The translations under genes and the position numbers were made by a program. A stretch of 64,000 nt of DNA from Myxocyprinus asiaticus (Eukaryota; Chordata; Actinopteri; Cypriniformes; Catostomidae): positions 15,177,001 to 15,241,000 of the forward strand of contig NC_059393.1 of the NCBI RefSeq assembly GCF_019703515.2, read 5' to 3'. Shown one piece after another: positions 22,646 to 34,497 of this stretch (position 1 is its first letter; each line of letters begins with the position of its first letter). The notes below the pieces were generated by a model. The model had not been told where the DNA came from and ran no database searches. It worked only from the letters and a program-made list of their open reading frames with translations.

Positions 22646-24717
22646 CATGTCTGTAATTTTAACAGTAAAAGACTGTAAAAATGCTACAGAAATAAAACAT
22701 TAATTGATTAACGAGTATTAACTGTAAAATTTACAGTCAAATTTTTTTATATATATTTTAAAAGACAGTACAGACGTTTATACAATAAAATGTTGTAAAA
22801 ATTTAATTTTTTAGATGTAAAAAGTCTGATTTTCCTGTATATTTAATGGTAAAAATTTACATTATGTTTAACAAGAGAGTACATGTACTTTTTACAGTAA
22901 ATTATTGTTAAAATTACAGTTAAAAAAAACAATAATTGGGCATTCCCACAATTCCCTGCATGACCCATCATATTTCATTATATTTTATGGGAATAGTTAT
23001 GTTTCTTCTTATTCTTAATATCAGTTATGTACATTGGGGTGTTCAGTGTTATATTTAATGTAGTTTAGTTAATGTTTACTGCATTATTAAAATTTCACAC
23101 ATGTTATCCTGATGGTGTTTAGTGTTTGTCTGTGACACTGAACACTGTCTCTACATGTTTATTGATCATTGATCCTGGAAGAGCCATTATTGATGAACTT
23201 CATGTCATTTATTATGGTGATTAACAATACCTTATAAAGTAAATAGCAGATTTTTAGTTTCAGAAGGCTAATATTAAGTTTATGATTTTTTTTTACTGTA
23301 AATTTAACAGAAGTTTTATTTTATTTTTACAGTGCCATTGTGTTCATGTAAATTGCAACAGTTTTAAACTGTAAAATGTACAGGTTATTCTGTAAAGTTG
23401 TTTACATTTTTTTTTTTTTTTTACATAATTATTCTGTCAAACGCAGCTGCCAGTTTTTTGTTTTTTTTTTTAAACATCAGGATTTTTTTTACAGTGCATG
23501 TCAGAGAAAGCATAACATAAAGTGCTTCTACCTGAGGGTGGCGCCAAAGCGAATACATGAATAATTGTCTGAGCTGCTCAGCTGATATGAAAGATGACGA
23601 ATTTGAATGAAACTGTTGTTTATATTAACAATTGTTTTTAAATATTTCATAATGTCATTTTTCTTTTCACTCTTCTGTTAGGTAAGCACTGCTTACCCTG
23701 CTTATATGGACGGCACGTCCCTGACACAGTCAAGAGTTATTTATCAGCACATCGTTCTTGATTGGCAGCATTACATGAAATGCACTTAAAACAAAGGACA
23801 ATCCTTCTTTTAAGCACATATTTTCAGTGGAGTTGATATCAGTGCATGAGTCTTCATTAACTTATGCTTTTTACATTATGTTTGTGAGGTAATAGTTTGA
23901 TCAGTTATTTTTGCTAATTTAAACAGATTACTAGATCTGTGTTAATTATGTAAAGCTATTTTTAATATCAACTCCTGTTTTTTTACCTCTATGTTGGTGT
24001 GCAGTCGACAAACTGTAAGAAAAAAGATAGATCTGCTTTGAACACTTATGCATTTTAGTGAAGTCAATAGATATGTAGATATGCTTTTTTATACGTGAAA
24101 ATGTATGGAAGTTATTGAAACTCATAATTATTATAAGACTATTATTGTCGTCTTTTAATAAAAGTCATGCTCAGCAGCTCAAACTGTAGGGAATATAGAT
24201 TTGCTTTGTTCTTACAATGCTAAAAACCTCCACTAAAGTCTCTTTGTAGGTCTTACAAATATTACAGACATACAAATTTTAAAGAATTAAAATTTTCTTT
24301 TTATCTTTGATTCAGTGACTAACTCATTTCACATAAGACATCAACCAGTGGCATCACCAGAAATGGTCAATGAACGAATCATTAAATGGATCTGAACAAA
24401 TTTTGGTGAACATAGTCAAAACATTCGAGCCACTTGGATACATTTAAATCCCACAATGCACAAGCACAGACTAAAAAATACAATTATGCACATGCACAAT
24501 TGGCATTATTGTCACTGATTAAGTAATTTATTCAGGACTAGCTTGTGCTCAGTCTTTTAATTTGCAATACCTGAATCTTTAAAATGCTACAAATACTACA
24601 AGTATATAATACTTATATACAGTAATATATTAATACGGCACTGTAAGTGTTGGGTCTGTGTGAGCCACCTACTGACAGCTGTGTCCCCCCACTTTTAAAA
24701 TGGATGCTACGCCCCTG
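20656..24717. mobile_element. Large hAT-like element without visible transposase
   Basis: The ends are similar inverted repeats: CAAGGGCGTAACAGCC at the left and, on the opposite strand at the right, CAGGGGCGTAGCATCC, with nearby GTGGGGGACAC echoed in both. Flanking 8-mers CACACACA (20648-20655) and CACTCACA (24718-24725) agree at seven of eight positions, which suits a hAT target duplication. The interior holds other repeats and microsatellites, including (GT)n at 22168-22201 and (CA)n at 22607-22640. No hAT transposase could be read, so it is non-autonomous or heavily decayed. Confidence 0.5.
21651..22246. mobile_element. Possible piggyBac-type MITE
   Basis: A block bounded by TTAA on both sides (21647-21650 and 22247-22250). 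Terminal CCCTT at the left is mirrored by AAAGGG at the right. TTAA target duplication with C-rich ends is typical of piggyBac. The inverted repeat is only a few bases long and there is no transposase, so this is tentative. Confidence 0.4.
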
Positions 24718-24813
24718 CACTCACACACAACATTTATATGAATAAACAGCTATTTTATAGTATCTTAAAATGTGTTGCATAAACTGTATGTACTAGTATG
24801 TGACTTTTATATA

Positions 24814-26427
24814 CAGTGCATCCGGAAAGTATTCACAGCGCTTCACTTTTTCCACATTTTGTTATGTTACAGCCTTATTCCAAAATGGATTAAATTCATT
24901 ATTTTCCTCAAAATTCTACAAACAATACCCCATAATGACAATGTGAAAGAAGTTTGTTTGAAATCTTTGCAAATTTATTAAATAAAAAACAAAAGAAAAA
25001 TCACATGTACATAAGTATTCACAGCCTTTGCTCAATACTTTGTTGAAGCACCTTTGGCACCAATTACAGCCTCAAGTCTTTTTGAGTATGATGCTGCAAG
25101 CTTGGCACACCTATTTTGGGGCAGTTTCTCCCATTCTTCTTTGCAGGACCTCTCAAGCTCCATCAGGTTGGATGGAGAGCGTCGGTGCACAGCCATTTTC
25201 AGATCTCTCCAGAGATGTTCAATCGGGTTCATGTCTGGGCTCTGGCTGGGCCACTCAAGGACATTCACAGAGTTGTCCTGCAGCCACTCCATTGTTATCT
25301 TGGCTGTGTGCTTAGGGTCGTTGTCCTGTTGGAAGATGAACCTTCACCCCAGTCTGAGGTCCAGAGCGCTCTGGAGCAGGTTTTCATCAAGGATGTCTCT
25401 GTACATTGCTGCATTCATCTTTCCCTCAATCCTGACTAGTCTCCCAGTTCCTGCTGCTGAAAGACATCCCCACAGCATGATGCTGCCACCACCATGCTTC
25501 ACTGTAGGGATGGTATTGGCCAGGTGATGAGCGGTGTCTGGTTTCCTCCAGACATGACGCTTGCCATTCAGGCCAGAGTTCAGTCTTTGTTTCTCATGGT
25601 CTGAGAGTCCTTCAGTTGCCTTTTGGCAAACTCCAGGCGGGCTGTCATGTGCCTTTTACTGAGGAGTGGCTTCTGTCTGGCCACTCTACCATACAGGCCT
25701 GATTGGTGGAGTGCTGCAGAGATGGTTGTTCTTCTGGAAGATTCTCCTCTCTCCACAGAGAAATGCTGGAGCTCTGTCAGAATGACCATCAGGTTCTTGG
25801 TCACCTCCCTGACTAAGGCCCTTCTCCCCCGATCGCTCAGTTTGGCCAGGCGGCCAGCTCTAGGAAGAGTCCTGGTGGTTACAAACTTCTTCCATTTACA
25901 GATGATGGAGGCCACTGTGCTCATTGGGACCTTCAATGCTGCAGAATTTTTTCTGTACCCTTCCCCAGATCTGTGTCTCGATACAATCCTGTCTCGGAGG
26001 TCTACAGACAATTCCTTGGACTTCATGGCTTGGTTTGTGCTCTGATATGCACTGTTAACTGTGGGACCTTATATAGACAGGTGTGTGCCTTTCCAAATCA
26101 TGTCCAATCAACTGAATTTACCACAGGTGGACTCCAATCAAGTTGTAGAAACATCTCAAGGATGATCAGTGGAAACAGGATGCACCTGAGCTCAATTTTG
26201 AGTGTCATGGCAAAGGCTGTAAATTCTTATGTTCATGTGATTTTTTTCGTTTTTTAATTTTAATAAATTTGCAAAGATTTCAAACAAACTTCTTTCACTT
26301 TGTCATTATGGGGTATTGTTTATAGAATTTTGAGGAAAATAATGAATTTAATCCATTTTGGAATAAGGCTGTAACATAACAAAATGTGGAAAAAGTGAAG
26401 CGCTGTGAATACTTTCCGGATGCACTG
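24814..26427 (-). mobile_element. Tc1-like transposon, family 2, copy 1
   Basis: 1614 bp with TA on both sides (24812-24813 and 26428-26429). Long inverted termini begin CAGTGCATCCGGAAAGTATT. They continue through AGCGCTTCACTTTTTCCACA, GTTACAGCCTTATTCCAAAA and ACCCCATAATGACA, and both ends extend over about 190 bases. A second copy is at 43019-44652. Confidence 0.92.
25032..26026 (-). pseudogene. Tc1 transposase, family 2, copy 1; lacks first catalytic Asp
   Basis: Begins MKSKELSVDLRDRIVSRHRS, continues through the helix-turn-helix region (KVPMSTVASIICKWKKF; RAGRLAKLSDRGRRA), and stays open to SQTMRNKD. Compared with the copy at 43.2-44.3 kb, a short deletion near 25590 removes the segment containing WSDETK, the first Asp of the DDE triad. 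It also shifts the frame. Downstream pieces are readable in other frames: SIMLWG-like core, [12 protein letters not shown] region, and [11 protein letters not shown] with the Glu. Not functional. Confidence 0.88.
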
Positions 26428-26602
26428 TATGTGAAAACCATACACGTTTTATACTTGCACGGTTACTTCTCTTTTTATAATGTCTGGATTAATGCCTGGA
26501 TAATGTAACACAAGGTACAATGATATTAATACACTTGGAATAATGTACATTAAGAATAACAGGTATATTATAAAATATGATGCATAATATTAAAAGAATA
26601 TA

Positions 26603-28174
26603 CAGGTGCTGGTCATATAATTAGAATATCATCAAAAAGTTGATTTATTTCACTAATTCCATTCAAAAAGTGAAACTTGTATATTATATTCATTCATTAC
26701 ACACAGACTGATATATTTCAAATGTTTATTTCTTTTAATTTTGATGATTATAACTGACAACTAAGGAAAATCCCAAATTCAGTATCTCAGAAAATTAGAA
26801 TATTGTGAAAAGGTTCAACATTGAAGACACCTGGTGCCACACTCTAATCAGCTAATTAACTCAAAACACCTGCAAAGGCCTTTAAATGGTCTCTCAGTCT
26901 AGTTCTGTACGCTACACAATCATGGGGAAGACTGCTGACTTGACAGTTGTCCAAAAGACGACCATTGACACGTTGCACAAGGAGGGCAAGACACAAAAGG
27001 TCATTGCAAAAGAGGCTGGCTGTTCACAGAGCTCTGTGTCCAAGCACATTAATAGAGAGGCGAAGGGAAGGAAAAGATGTGGTAGAAAAAAGTGTACAAG
27101 CAATAGGGATAACCGCACCCTGGAGAGGATTGTGAAACAAAACCCATTCAAAAATGTGGGGGAGAACCACTACGCACAGACGTATGCAAGACATGGGTTT
27201 CAGCTGTCGCATTCCTTGTGTCAAGCCACTCTTGAACAACAGACAGCATCTGAAGTGTCTCGCCTGGGCTAAAGACAAAAAGGACTGGACTGCTGCTGAG
27301 TGGTCCAAAGTTATGTTCTCTGATGAAAGTAAATTTTGCATTTCCTTTGGAAATCAGGGTCCCAGAGTCTGGAGGAAGAGAGGAGAGGCACACAATCCAC
27401 GTTGCTTGAGGTCCAGTGTAAAGTTTCCACAGTCAGTGATGGTTTGGGGTGCCATGTCATCTGCTGGTGTTGGTCCACTGTGTTTTCTGAGGTCCAAGGT
27501 CAACGCAGCCGTATACCAGGAAGTTTTAGAGCACTTCATGCTTCCTGCTGCTGACCAACTTTATGGAGATGCAGATTTCATTTTCCAACAGGACTTGGCA
27601 CCTGCACACAGTGCCAAAGCAACCAGTATCTGGTTTAAGGACCATGGTATCCCTGTTCTTAATTGGCCAGCAAACTCGCCTGACCTTAACCCCATAGAAA
27701 ATCTATGGGGTATTGTGAAGAGGAAGATGCGATATGCCAGACCCAACAATGCAGAAGAGCTGAAGGCCACTATCAGAGCAACCTGGGCTCTCATAACACC
27801 TGAGCAGTGCCACAGACTGATCGACTCCATGCCACGCCACATTGCTGCAGTAATTCAGGCAAAAGGAGCCCCAACTAAGTATTGAGTGCTGTACATGCTC
27901 ATACTTTACGTGTTCATACTTTTCAGTTGGCCAAGATTTCTAAAAATCCTTTCTTTGTATTGGTCTTAAGTAATATTCTAATTTTCTGAGATACTGAATT
28001 TGGGATTTTCCTTAGTTGTCAGTTATAATCATCAAAATTAAAAGGAAATAAACATTTGAAATATATCAGTCTGTGTGTAATGAATGAATATAATATACAA
28101 GTTTCACTTTTTGAATGGAATTAGTGAAATAAATCAACTTTTTGATGATATTCTAATTATATGACCAGCACCTG
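26603..28174 (+). mobile_element. Tc1-like transposon, family 3, with about 200-bp inverted repeats
   Basis: 1572 bp bounded by TA (26601-26602 and 28175-28176). The left terminus 26603-26804 and right terminus 27972-28174 are near-perfect inverted repeats of about 202 bases, starting CAGGTGCTGGTCATATAATT. It differs from the two other Tc1 families here in both ends and transposase. Confidence 0.93.
26922..27885 (+). pseudogene. Tc1 transposase, family 3, one frame break
   Basis: Starts MGKTADLTVVQKTTIDTLHK, followed by a helix-turn-helix segment (AKEAGCSQSSVSKHI) and NRTLERIVKQNPFKN. Near 27155 some residues are lost and the frame changes. From there the remainder is open to the stop and ends AVIQAKGAPTKY. 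The triad is complete in this second frame: Asp in MFSDESKF, Asp in FQQDLAPAHSAK, Glu in SPDLNPIENLW, with 34 residues between the last two (DD34E). It is the least damaged transposase in the window. Confidence 0.9.
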
Positions 28175-28179
28175 TATAA

Positions 28180-29240
28180 GAATACCCTGGCTCTCTGTCT
28201 TTTCTTTTTTTTTAAATTATTCCAAAGCTTTGTTATGGTACACTTGCAAAAAAAATAAAAAAGTAGATGCGTGGTTCTGCAATTCGTTTGTGTGCAGTAA
28301 AATATAGCATGTATAGTGCAAACAAATTGCTGAACATCGCTGCTATTTTTAATGCCATGAGAATATAATGGGCACAACGATGTACATATTAAATAATGTT
28401 CATTAAGAAAAAAACAAAGAAAAACATAATCAGACTTTCAAAAACAAACTGGGTTTAAGTTTGCAGTACAAAAAGTTTTCATGAACTGCAACTATTTATT
28501 TTTAAGTATATAATTTTCAGGGGTGTATCAGCTGCACGTCCAATGATGGTGTTTGCCAGTTGATTAGCGCCACAAACATGCTGGATTGAACAGCTGCAGC
28601 GACTCTGGAAAAATTACAAAAAGCTTTTATCTCATTGGTCAGTCAGTTTTCATCGCAGTCTGAAAAAAAACGGAACACTCTCCATAAAAAAAAAAAAAAG
28701 ATTCAGATTGTCGGTGGCGGATGATTTGTCGGACCCGATGTGAATAGCGCCATCAGAATCCATTGATATTGTACAAAAGTTCGTAAAAAAATAACGGACT
28801 TGGTGTGAACAGGCCTTAACCCAAATAATTTAGGCCTATTTATAAGTAATTAACTGAATTAAAAGTCAGTAACTGTAATCTGATAAAAAAAATAAAAATA
28901 CAATGTGATGCACTACATTACTTTTTGACCAAAAAGTAATCATATTACAGTACATAATTACTTTGTAATCAGATTACACCCGACACTGGTATACAGTATC
29001 CGCTAAAAGTGAATGTTGTCAATGTTCAAGAGTTCAAAAGCATTTAAATTGCTTCAAATATAATAGATGTGGACTAAAATCCACATTTCATTTCATGGGG
29101 TCTTTAATACAGTATGTAGATAGTTTGCAACAAATAGCCAAGATATGACAAAATAAAACAAGAATACACAATTAGTTTAAATTGGTGTGAGTTAGTTTTG
29201 TACTACTGTTTCATGATCAGATATCATTTTTAATAATTGG
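28180..29240. other. Non-coding sequence with small repeats
   Basis: About 28500-28830 looks like a short non-autonomous element ending in a GGTGTGAACAGGCCTTA-type motif. At 28850-28985 there is a fragment resembling the ends of the hAT-type element at 47388-48680 (AAAAAGTAATCATATTACAGTACATAATTAC). No exons 4 or 5 of pseudogene 3 were found here. Confidence 0.45.
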
Positions 29241-29442
29241 AATGAGTGCAGATTGTTACCCTTAAAAGCATAAGATCATTCCGTAAAGGACCATCGTTGT
29301 ACAGTAGGAGGTAGGACTTCACTTTGATGCAGACAGAACCCTCTGTTTATTTTTTTAGGTTATGTGCACCAACCAGCAGTCAGAATCGCACTTCTGTAGA
29401 AAGAAAGTCTTATCGGTGACATTTTCTCGCAATTGTCGATGT

Positions 29443-30398
29443 CAGGGGTTCCCAAACTTTTTTGTCAGCTGAATCTCAGATAGCACATATACATCTCTGA
29501 GATGTCTGTTTTAGATCTTTTCATTTTGAAAGCATCAAGATCTAATTAACATCTGCTAAACATCTTAAAAAGATCAGATTTACAAACATTCTAAATCAAA
29601 AACGTCTTAAAGACGTCTACTGAATGTCTTATTTACACCAGAGACTACATCTTTTAGATGTAAACACACACAGGAAATAAATGTCTGCGTGATGTAGGCA
29701 TGCTATCAGGGACCCCTTTGTCCTAAATGATTTAAAGCACCTGAAGTACCCCTTGATGTTTTTAGAGTAATGTTAACCTTTTGAAAGATAATTAATTTTA
29801 CATCTTTGCACATACATCTATAGTTTTTTCCTATAATATTGATACATTTTATTTCACTTAACTCAGGCATTTCTATCGCAATCAGAGATTGCGCTACATA
29901 TAATGTACTACATATAATCATTGTCCGTCACAGCAGACAAATTTTCAACACAAAAACTATTTTTATGTCATTTTTGTTTTCATTTCCCTGATAATTCTAT
30001 AAATGTCTGTCATTCCATTTGTGTATGTACATTTGACATCTTGATATCATTTAGCCAATATTTACATTTTCAATAATATAATAATAATAATAAACTTTTC
30101 ATTGAAGTAATAAAGCCAGCACTGTAGCAACCAGTATAACCTGGGGTGGAGGACATGTCCTCCATACTTCTAGAAATATTTTTAGGAAATAAAATATTTC
30201 ATGAATGTTTAGGAAATTATATATTATGTTTTAAAAATTTCGATAGCCATGCAAGGTAATAGTTACCGTCCGCCTAAGTAGAAGCCTCCATCAACCAGTC
30301 AGTTCGACAGTGAGCCTATAAGGTTACTTTGAAAACATGAATACGTTGCTGATAATACAAGTAATTACTTAAGGCAAACCTCCATTTGGGAAACCCTG
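29443..30398. mobile_element. Possible hAT remnant in intron 2 of pseudogene 3
   Basis: The left end CAGGGGTTCCCAAAC and the right end, read inverted, CAGGGTTTCCCAAATG are similar, as in hAT/Charlie elements. Flanking 8-mers do not match. Inside it, about 29470-29710 is a separate small element with GATAGCACA/GCTATCAGG ends. No transposase. Confidence 0.35.
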
Positions 30399-30399
30399 T

Positions 30400-31384
30400 G
30401 ATTTGGTGACAACCCATAACAGACATTTCTGAACAATACACAGTGAATAGGGATCTTATACAGGGGGTTCTGTGACCTCGTCGGAGGCGAGACTGCCCTG
30501 ATAGCACACATACATCACCCTGAAGTCTATTTGATGTGTGTTTACATCTGTAAGCAGGGCTGGAGTGGGATTCATATTCAGCCCGGGAATTTCATGTCCA
30601 AGTCAGTGCCCCCCACAACCCCCAACACACAAAAAAAAGGGGTTTGGCATGATAACGATAAAACAAAAACACAGCAAAAAACAAAAATAAAAAATATGCA
30701 ATTGCTAGAAAATTATTTAAGCTCTCCATGTCTTTATCCCACATATGGCATTCACTTAGATTTCACTTTCTGACATAAGACTTCATTGCATCAGTTGTAA
30801 AAATAAGTGAATCTTAAAGGGACAGTTCATCCAAAAATGAAAATTCTCTCATCCTTTACTCACCCTCATGCCATCCCATCTGCAGAACACAAACAATTTT
30901 TTTTAGAATCTTAGCTCTGTTGATCCTTTCAATGCAAGTGAATGAGAAGCAGTGAGAAACAGATCAATATTTAAGTCCTTTTAACAAGTTAAAGTTAAGC
31001 TAAATGTTTCATTGTGCCTCAAACATGAAAACAAAAATGCATTAGGTAAAATTAAAATGCAATGCACAAGCATATGACTTACCTTAATACTAAATAATAA
31101 AAAAATGCTGTACATCAATAATGATTGTGTTAATGGCTTTGTAATGTAAGCTTCATAAAATGTGTAAAGACATTAATATTTCATATTTGATTGTAGGCCA
31201 GGCCTAAAGAGCAACACTCAATTTTGTCAAATAAATGTAACTGCTTCATCTCTTTATCCACCATGGGGTCATTGACCCTGCTGTTAACATATTCACATAC
31301 AAAGTCATTTCATCTAATAAACAAAATAGGCCTATAGATGATTTTTGTTGTTTATCAGGCCAAGTCTAAAACCCCATTATTTAT
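30400..31384. repeat. Shared interspersed repeat and half of a palindromic element
   Basis: From about 30546 (GGGCTGGAGTGGGATTCATATTCAGCCCGGG) to 30990 the sequence parallels 34498-34900, ending in the AAAGGGACAGTTCATCC unit that recurs at 34739, 54779 and (inverted) 60650. The remainder to 31384 has no recognisable feature. Confidence 0.5.
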
Positions 31385-31401
31385 AAGAATATGTTAAATT
31401 A

Positions 31402-31823
31402 GGGGGTATGGGTAGCTCAGCGAGTACTGACACTGACCACCACACCTGGAGTCACAAGTTCAAATCCAGGGCATGCTGAGTGACTCCAGCCAGGTCTCCT
31501 AAGCAACCAAATTGGCCCGGTTGCTAGGGAGGGTAGAGTCACATGGGGTAACCTCCTCGTGGTCACTAAAATGTAGTTCGTTCTCAGTGGGGCGCGTGGT
31601 GAGATGCGTGTGGATGCCGTGGAGAATAGCATGAAGCCTCCACACGTGCTATGTCTACGCGGTAATGCGCTCAACAAGCCATGTGATAAGATGCACAGAT
31701 TGACGGTCTCAGACACGGAGGCAACTGAGATTCGTCCTCCGCCACCCGGATTGAGGTGAGTAACTATGCCACCACGAGGACTTGGAGCACATTGGGAATT
31801 AGGCATTCCAAATTGGGGAGAAC
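31402..31823 (+). mobile_element. tRNA-derived SINE, copy 3, with 17-base target duplication
   Basis: The plus-strand head GGGGTATGGGTAGCTCAGCG and B box AGTTCAAATCC are followed by a full body and a short tail. It is flanked by the perfect 17-base repeat AAGAATATGTTAAATTA at 31385-31401 and 31824-31840. It lies about 40 bases from the eroded end of exon 2 of pseudogene 3. Confidence 0.95.
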
Positions 31824-32300
31824 AAGAATATGTTAAATTATACTGAGTTTAACTCATGATTACAGCTCAGACAAAAGGCTTTCTTTCTCAAACAATGTGC
31901 GGCATTCAAGACAAATTCATCGGAAATGAGGAATCCACCACAGGCATGTCGCCCCCTATATACTGAAGAAAAACCATGTAAGGTCTGGAGTGGGGTTTCG
32001 CTTCTGTGCCATTTACTATGCACACATTCACATGAGCTCAGAAAAAGAGGTTGTCATCATATTCAGATAATATGAAAGATTCATTGACTTCTGCATGTAC
32101 TGTACACTCCCTTTAACAATAAAAAAAAAAAGTATGTAGATGAATAAACTTTAATCAATCTTACCAGTGAAGCCCAAGTTTGGCAGCAGTATGGCCATGA
32201 TGAAGAAGAAAATCAGTGAGCTCTCAGTGAGAAAACTGTATAAATATGATAAGAATAAGTTGCACACCACTCTCTTTTTTTTCTCATCTTTTCATATCAG

Positions 32301-32420
32301 TAACACTGATAGCAAGAAGATATTATTCTTGTTGACCCTTGTCATCTTCACCATCTGTGTTAACACTGATAGCGAGAAGATATTATTCTTGTTGATCCTA
32401 GTCATCATCACCATCTGTGT
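32301..32420. repeat. 60-bp tandem duplication upstream of pseudogene 3
   Basis: Two adjacent 60-base units (32301-32360, 32361-32420) beginning TAACACTGATAGC.AGAAGATATTATTCTTG. A single related unit lies upstream of gene 2 (about 10817) and upstream of the orphan exon 1 (about 41457). The duplicated sequence is therefore part of the conserved upstream block of this gene family. Confidence 0.85.
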
Positions 32421-32429
32421 TATGAATAT

Positions 32430-33159
32430 AAGACCACAAGATTAAAGTCATTACGTAAGCACATAGTACATATTCTGCTCTGGCAGTGTTGTATGTTTCT
32501 CAGTGTCTGTGTATGAAAATGGCTTTCAAATGACTTGGATGTTTAACCTCCTTTAGGCTTCCATGTTCAATGCATCAGTAGATTCTCTAATGGACCCTGC
32601 ATTGTAAATGCTAGGTCATTTGAAGGAATATTCTGGGTTAAATACAACTCAATACCATTGTCATTAGTTATGCTGATCAATTGTTGATGCCACTAAGAAA
32701 TGGTTTAGATTACAAAATCATGCCAATTTAAAAATGGCAAAGATGGATGAGGTAGAACTTCAGTTTGGCTACAACCACAACTGGACTCATGAGGTCTGAC
32801 CATGACTTTTAATGTCCTTTGTCAAAATAAGACATAGAGGTTTAGATGTGATTCATGAGTACAGTTTGCTTTCCCCATATGTAACACTCTCAATTGTTAT
32901 GTGGGAAACATTAATGCTCCTGAATATACAATTAAAAATACATCTGTATGATTTTTTAATGGAACTGGATAACTATAAACTATGGTAAAAGTATATAATA
33001 TTTTTAAATTATATAACAGAAATTACAGTAAACATTTGTGTAATTTAAAATAATAGGCTACAAGACATCTGTGTTCTCAAACAAAACATCCATATTAAAT
33101 CTATTCACATTTTTCTTTATATTTCTTTCCTTTAGACATAAAAACATGATTTTGCTTCT
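32430..33159. other. Non-coding, possible eroded protease exon 3
   Basis: No open gene. At about 32690-32815 the plus strand shows faint similarity to the exon 3 relic at 47160-47268 (GATTACAAAAT..., AGATGGATGAGGTAGAACTTCA, ACTCATGAGG). It may be a further protease relic, but it is too decayed to call. Confidence 0.3.
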
Positions 33160-33164
33160 GTGCC

Positions 33165-34045
33165 TGTGACGGCTGATGGGTGGCCGCACAAAAGTGGTAA
33201 TGTAGACGTATCACTTACACGCATCTACATGAAGAACATGTGCTTATTCATTTATGGTTAATCTCTTTATTTAATCTTCTCTCTTTCTGTCCACATTTAT
33301 TTTGGTTTCAGTATAACGGTAGTTCACAATAACCACACGAAACAATCAGTATTCATTAATTCTTTATTGTTTTAGATTTGCATATCTTTATTTACATCAC
33401 ATCTTTATTTACATCGTTACTGATTTGGAGTGCACACAAATTAATTGCTTTGTATCTGTTATTTATATTTGTTTCTTTCTGAGTTTAAGTTTACAGGTGT
33501 TGAGTGGCGATGGCCTACAGACACGAGCATCCTGGGGTGACGAAAATTAGAGTCCAGGCAGGAACAAGGAATTTAACCATCATTGGTTCCCTCCGGACAT
33601 ACCATTTGCTGAGATTGCATGGGGGAGGAAGAAAAATTGATATCTTTATTAATTGACTTCTTTAGTTGTATAGTTATGGTATTTTATAAAATTTGCTTTT
33701 ATTTAATTTGATTTAATATATTTATTTGTTTTATTCGATCTTGGTTTATTTAGTGTTATGTGTTAAATGTAAAGTTACTTTGTTTTCCCCTCTTGTGTTG
33801 TAATGGGCCCATCCTTTCCTTTATAAGCTGTTGCTTTGTTCATTTGTGAAGGTCAGTTTTAGTTGGTTAGTTGTTTTGTGTTTGAATGCTGTTTGTCCTT
33901 ATTTTCTTTTTGTTTGTGGATTTTGTTACGTTGTAAGAAATTTATGAGTTTGTAAGTTGTTCTTTTTTGACTTGGGTTCAAATAAAGACCCATTTTTTCA
34001 GTTAAGAGCTTGTGTTCCTTGTTTCAGACACCTCGGTCCCTCACA
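33165..34045 (+). mobile_element. Solo LTR with 5-base target duplication
   Basis: 881 bp beginning TGTGACGGCTG and ending GTCCCTCACA, with inverted termini TGTGA/TCACA. It is flanked by a perfect GTGCC duplication at 33160-33164 and 34046-34050. The plus strand carries a TATA-like CTTTATAAG near 33820 and AATAAA near 33981, in the right order for promoter and polyadenylation. There is no internal retroviral-type sequence, so it is the product of LTR-LTR recombination. A 5-base duplication suits Ty3/gypsy, BEL or retrovirus-like elements; the lineage is not determined. Confidence 0.8.
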
Positions 34046-34497
34046 GTGCCCTTCACATTTATTGTTTTTAAATGTGTAAAGTCAACGAATGCTATGGTGT
34101 TTAAAGTTCATTGCACTTTTAAAAGCATACTGTAGGTTGAGACTGTCCTCGCAGTGGACTGTAGCGCGATGACGTAGATTATGTGGATTACTGTATATAA
34201 TCCACTACATAGTCAACTTCAGTGATGTACTGGATGTTTTTAATGTGCATGCGCACAACTTCATATTATATTATTTAGTGTTGTCAGCATGGCAGGTTAT
34301 ATTAACCTAGTGGCTAGTAAACGTTAGTAGTTTAACTACTGCCGGTAGACATCTGTGTCAGTATAAGCTTTAATGTTTAAATTCATCCATATAACAAATG
34401 TTATTCTCTCTCTGGCAGCTTCACATTTTCGTGTTTTTTGAAATACTGGATATATGCATTGTTTTGTATTTTATCTCCACAAAACTACTTGTGCCCA

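Larger units (their letters stand above)
29260..32198 (-). pseudogene. Granzyme-like serine protease 3, pseudogene (exons 1-3 only)
   Basis: Exon 1 (32198-32165) keeps the start and the phase-1 donor, but the signal peptide is cut to MAILLPNLGFTG, about eight codons shorter than in genes 1 and 2. Exon 2 (32036 to about 31881) encodes [20 protein letters not shown], then a +2 frameshift, then [17 protein letters not shown] in another frame, and it lacks a usable donor GT at the expected place. Exon 3 (29393-29260) is 134 nt; its length class differs from the 142 and 136 nt of the intact genes, so it is out of frame and soon reaches a stop. Exons 4 and 5 were not found downstream. A SINE and a hAT-like remnant lie in its introns. 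Confidence 0.85.

Noticed and set aside
22007..22678. Short frames rich in HTHT or CVCV
   Set aside because: Translations of (GT)n, (CA)n and poly-A tracts.
25054..26045. Plus-strand open frames of 140-157 aa over the Tc1 element
   Set aside because: They mirror the minus-strand transposase. Only the minus-strand translation has HTH and DDE motifs.
31417..31806. 129-aa minus-strand open frame
   Set aside because: It is entirely within a SINE; similar frames occur in the other SINE copies.
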